Shown here one piece after another: positions 6,443 through 8,586 of a DNA stretch of 8,586 nt; the first letter of the stretch is position 1; every line of letters starts with the position of its first letter. A program made the translations under genes and the position numbers. This DNA is from Chloroflexota bacterium (GTDB taxonomy: Bacteria; Chloroflexota; Anaerolineae; Anaerolineales; Villigracilaceae), in NCBI GenBank assembly GCA_026389975.1, contig JAPLGV010000146.1, positions 1-8,586 of the forward strand, in the 5' to 3' direction. The notes beneath the pieces are model-generated. The model was not told the origin of the DNA. It did no database searches and saw nothing but the letters and a program-made list of their open reading frames with translations.

Positions 6443-7296
6443 ATGGTCCTCATTTTACCATTTTTCACCTGCACCAGCGCAATCGCAATCAGGATCAAAG
6501 CACAACCCACCAGTTGCACTGGAAGAAGCATCTCATGCAAGAACAACCAGCCAAACAGAGCCGCGAAGACCGCTTCGAGGCTGAGGATCAGGGCGGCGTC
6601 GTTGGGCGGGGTATGCTTCTGGGCAATCACCTGGAACGTGAATCCCAGGGCAATCGAAAAAACTGCTGTATAAAGAACCGCGGGCAGGACAAACAGCATG
6701 TCGGCCCGACTGGGATGTTCGATAAATGCACCAGTGACGAGGTTCAACACTCCGCAAAAGACAAACTGTCCCAAGGCAAACGGGAGTGGGGCAATCCGTC
6801 CCTGGGCTTTTGCAACGACGATCACGTGCATGGCCCAGAAAAACGAACCGGCGAACATCAGCACATCTCCAGGCTGAACCCGGATACTGCCGCCGGTACT
6901 GAGCAGGAATCCACCCCCAATTGCCAGCGGGATGGCTACGCCCATCAACGGAGAAGGCCGCTCGCGCCAGAAGATCCACAGCACAAACGGAACAATGACC
7001 ACATACAGGCTGGTGATAAACCCGGCGTTTCCGGCAGTTGTTGTAACCAACCCGGCCTGCTGAAAGGCGATGGCAGCATACAACGCAAATCCAGCCAGAG
7101 CGACAAAAACGAGGTTGGAGCGATTGAATGCTCCCCTGAGTTTTGTCAGCGGCAAAAGGAGGAGGCCTCCCAGCAGGAAACGGGAGCCATTTAGCAGGAA
7201 AATAGTGTGATGCCCCGCCGCAAGACGCATAACGGCAAAAGCACTCCCCCATATCACCGTAACGAGGAATAACTGAAGGTCAGCTTTGAGGCGCAT
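6439..7296 (-). CDS. EamA/DMT-superfamily transporter (RhaT/RarD-like)
   Basis: The product is 285 residues from the ATG at 7296, the usual length for a ten-helix EamA protein made of two repeated five-helix halves. It begins MRLKADLQLFLVTVIWGSAF, the standard first helix with the W-G-S-x-F signature. Many hydrophobic segments follow, ending in LVGCALILIAIALVQV near the C-terminus. The family exports or imports small metabolites such as amino acids, but the substrate cannot be told from sequence. A longer reading from 7407 is rejected: the extra 37 residues are polar, overlap the reductase gene and precede the canonical first helix. No clear ribosome binding site lies before 7296, so expression may depend on read-through from the reductase gene 40 bases upstream. 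Its stop overlaps the kinase start by four bases. Confidence 0.92.
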   Translation of the reverse strand: MRLKADLQLFLVTVIWGSAFAVMRLAAGHHTIFLLNGSRFLLGGLLLLPLTKLRGAFNRSNLVFVALAGFALYAAIAFQQAGLVTTTAGNAGFITSLYVVIVPFVLWIFWRERPSPLMGVAIPLAIGGGFLLSTGGSIRVQPGDVLMFAGSFFWAMHVIVVAKAQGRIAPLPFALGQFVFCGVLNLVTGAFIEHPSRADMLFVLPAVLYTAVFSIALGFTFQVIAQKHTPPNDAALILSLEAVFAALFGWLFLHEMLLPVQLVGCALILIAIALVQVKNGKMRTI

Positions 7297-7307
7297 AGAG
7301 AATAATT

Positions 7308-7331
7308 CGGGGCGGATTTCCGTCCGCCCCG
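7308..7331 (-). terminator. GC-rich hairpin after the reductase gene
   Basis: CGGGGCGGA (7308-7316) and TCCGCCCCG (7323-7331) form a nine-base-pair stem with a six-base loop, five bases after the reductase stop on the minus strand. The sequence after it on that strand, AATTATTC, is AT-rich but not a true T-run. It may be a weak terminator that sets the reductase level above that of the transporter and kinase, or an mRNA-stabilising element. Confidence 0.5.
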
Positions 7332-7336
7332 ACCGG

Positions 7337-8308
7337 TTACTCCTCGTTTTCTTTCCAGGCTGACGCTTTGTCCAGAGCGGATTTTTCAGCAGGTGTGAGA
7401 CGAACATCCATTGCGCCGAGATTATCCTTCAATTGCTCGACCGAATTTGCTCCAATAATCGGGCTGGCAATGAGCGGGTTAACCAGAAGCCAGGCCAAAG
7501 CAATCTGCGAGATGCTGGCATGTTTCTCTTTCGCCAGCGCATCCATCTGGTCGAGCAAGACCCAGTTGCGCTCGTTGAAATAGCGTTTCGCGCCACTGGC
7601 ACGGGCGGTATTTGGGACAAGGTTGCGGCGGTATTTTCCGGTCAGGAAACCTCCTGCCAGCGGGCTGTAGGGGATAACGCCAAGACGATATGTCTTACAG
7701 ACCGCGGCCAGTTCGCGCTCGAACTCGTCACGATGGACCAGGTTATAATGCGGCTGGAAGCTGTCGTAACGGGACAGGCTGTTCCGGTCCGAGGTCCAGA
7801 GCGCCTGCATAAGTTCCCACGCAGAATAGTTGGAGGCGCCCACGTAGCGAACTTTACCTTGCTTGACCAGTTCGTCGAAAGTGCGCAGAGTCTCCTCGAT
7901 GGGCGTTTTCTCATCCGGCCAGTGGGCCTGATAGAGGTCGAGATGATCCGTCTGCAAGTGGCGCAGGGAATTCTCCACCGCTTGCAGGATGTGTTTGCGT
8001 GAAAGCCCTTCATTCTCCGGCCCGCCGCCCATGTTGCCGCGCACTTTCGTGGCGAGGACGATTTTATCGCGCGGAATATTATTTTGCTTCATCCAACGAC
8101 CGATGATCTGTTCGGCAATTCCGCCAGGATTGCCATCCGCCCAACGGGAATAGATATCAGCAGTATCAATGAAATTAATACCCGCCTCGTACGCCGCAGT
8201 AAGGACGCGCTGCGACATAACCTCGTCCGCCGTCCAGCCAAACTGCATTGTGCCCAGGCAAAGCGGTGAAACATTCAGGCCGGTCAGTCCAAGAACACGG
8301 TACTCCAT
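7337..8308 (-). CDS. Aldo/keto reductase family oxidoreductase
   Basis: This is a cytoplasmic NAD(P)H-dependent carbonyl or sugar reductase, or the reverse dehydrogenase, with a TIM-barrel fold and 323 residues. The catalytic tetrad is complete: Asp48 and Tyr53 in FIDTADIY, Lys88 in LATKV, and His129 in YQAHW. Cofactor-side motifs are GASN (157-160), YSPLAGGFLTGKY (214-226) and SPIIGANSVEQL (282-293). The family hallmark LRHLQTDHLDLYQAHWPD is present, and the overall pattern is that of bacterial YajO/Tas-like AKRs with unknown natural substrate. AGGAGG at 8315-8320 lies six bases before the ATG, an ideal ribosome binding site. It is first in a minus-strand run with the transporter and lipid kinase. 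A decayed TPR-like gene ends 30 bases upstream, and I see no convincing promoter in between. Confidence 0.95.
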   Translation of the reverse strand: MEYRVLGLTGLNVSPLCLGTMQFGWTADEVMSQRVLTAAYEAGINFIDTADIYSRWADGNPGGIAEQIIGRWMKQNNIPRDKIVLATKVRGNMGGGPENEGLSRKHILQAVENSLRHLQTDHLDLYQAHWPDEKTPIEETLRTFDELVKQGKVRYVGASNYSAWELMQALWTSDRNSLSRYDSFQPHYNLVHRDEFERELAAVCKTYRLGVIPYSPLAGGFLTGKYRRNLVPNTARASGAKRYFNERNWVLLDQMDALAKEKHASISQIALAWLLVNPLIASPIIGANSVEQLKDNLGAMDVRLTPAEKSALDKASAWKENEE

Positions 8309-8314
8309 AAAATA

Positions 8315-8320
8315 CCTCCT
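8315..8320 (-). promoter_or_regulatory. Strong ribosome binding site of the aldo/keto reductase
   Basis: The minus strand reads AGGAGG followed by six bases and ATG. It is a full match to the anti-Shine-Dalgarno sequence, fixes the start at 8308 and predicts efficient translation. Confidence 0.9.
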
Positions 8321-8338
8321 ATCAATAAACCGATGACA

Positions 8339-8586
8339 TTATTGCCAGCCACGCATGGCTTTCCCCAGAAAGTATTGAATGGTCTTGCGCATACGCTCTT
8401 TTTCGTCTTCGCTCACAAAAGGTTATTTCATGAGCGACTCGTAAATTGGAACTGCCTGGTTACTGAGACCCAGCTGAGACAAATATTGCGCCTTTTTCTC
8501 GGCCACCTCAAAGCGACAATAGTTTTGCTCGTAGGAAACGCCTTTCTCATATCAGGCCTTTGCTTCGTCGGTGTTCCCCATTCAGT
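8339..8586 (-). pseudogene. Decayed C-terminal remnant of a TPR-like protein, cut by window edge
   Basis: One minus-strand frame, ending in TAA at 8339-8341, reads as coherent protein for about 80 codons but is interrupted by stops. These are TGA at 8582-8584, TGA at 8552-8554 and TAA at 8423-8425. Between them the reading is helical and TPR-like: MGNTDEAKA-stop-YEKGVSYEQ, then VAEKKAQYLSQLGLSNQAVPIYESLMK, then after the TAA a helix ending YFLGKAMRGWQ. In a TPR helix the codon-10 TGA falls where Trp is often found, one base change from TGG. No ORF of useful length exists on either strand here, so this explains the apparent gap at the right end. The N-terminal part lies outside the window. Confidence 0.6.

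Noticed and set aside
6514..7194. Plus-strand open frame of 226 codons opposite the transporter gene.
   Set aside because: It is rich in Gln, Gly, Asn and Lys, as expected from the complement of membrane-protein codons. It has no recognisable domain and lies entirely within the EamA gene.
7297..7407. Longer start for the EamA transporter at 7407.
   Set aside because: The extra 37 residues are polar, overlap the end of the reductase gene and the hairpin, and precede the canonical first membrane helix that begins right after the Met at 7296.
8552..8554. The TGA in the TPR-like remnant as a selenocysteine codon, given selB in the same window.
   Set aside because: The position fits Trp in a TPR helix, a second TGA and a TAA occur in the same short frame, and I see no conserved redox motif or convincing SECIS hairpin. 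Selenocysteine cannot explain the TAA.
1..8586. CRISPR array, tandem repeats, toxin-antitoxin pair, phage genes or other defence system.
   Set aside because: Reading through the window I saw no regularly spaced repeats, no small paired genes and no nuclease, integrase or phage structural motifs beyond the possible transposase fragment at the left edge.

Overview
The window looks like a bacterial chromosome or metagenome contig of moderate to fairly high GC. The genes are Shine-Dalgarno led, the tRNA carries an encoded CCA, and the promoters are sigma70-like. The gene set (SelB, a LysM/M23 envelope peptidase, a long coiled-coil protein of unknown role, a YegS-like lipid kinase) and the feel of the proteins suggest Chloroflexota, perhaps Anaerolineae. 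That is an impression without a marker gene and should be held loosely.

Plus-strand half (1-5530). The left edge holds what may be the start of an IS1-like transposase on the minus strand, running off the window. A promoter at 153-181 drives a 391-residue coiled-coil protein (237-1412). A perfect 12-bp hairpin without a T-tract separates it from selB (1460-3349), the selenocysteine-specific elongation factor. The ribosome binding site of the next gene, an SRAP (YedK/HMCES-type) abasic-site DNA-protein crosslinker (3360-4028), overlaps the selB stop, so these two form a tight pair. Two promoters in tandem follow. The proximal one is an extended -10 promoter placed so that the mRNA for a membrane-anchored LysM-LysM-M23 peptidase (4107-5288) would be leaderless or nearly so. 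A tRNA-Val(CAC) gene with its own promoter and terminator ends this half, and a second, bidirectional terminator (5498-5528) separates it from the convergent genes.

Minus-strand half (8586 down to 5546). Reading leftwards there is a TPR-like remnant with three in-frame stops (8586-8339), an intact aldo/keto reductase (8308-7337), an EamA/DMT-family transporter (7296-6439) and a YegS/DAGK-type lipid kinase (6442-5546). The kinase start overlaps the transporter stop as ATGA, which is the arrangement of translational coupling. The kinase has one TAA at codon 37, ahead of its nucleotide-binding motif, so as read it is broken.

Nothing here amounts to a clearly new defence, mobile or metabolic system. 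The points most worth a second look are the hairpin in the selB leader, the apparently leaderless peptidase promoter, the single nonsense codon in an otherwise intact coupled kinase gene, and the uncharacterised coiled-coil protein ahead of selB.
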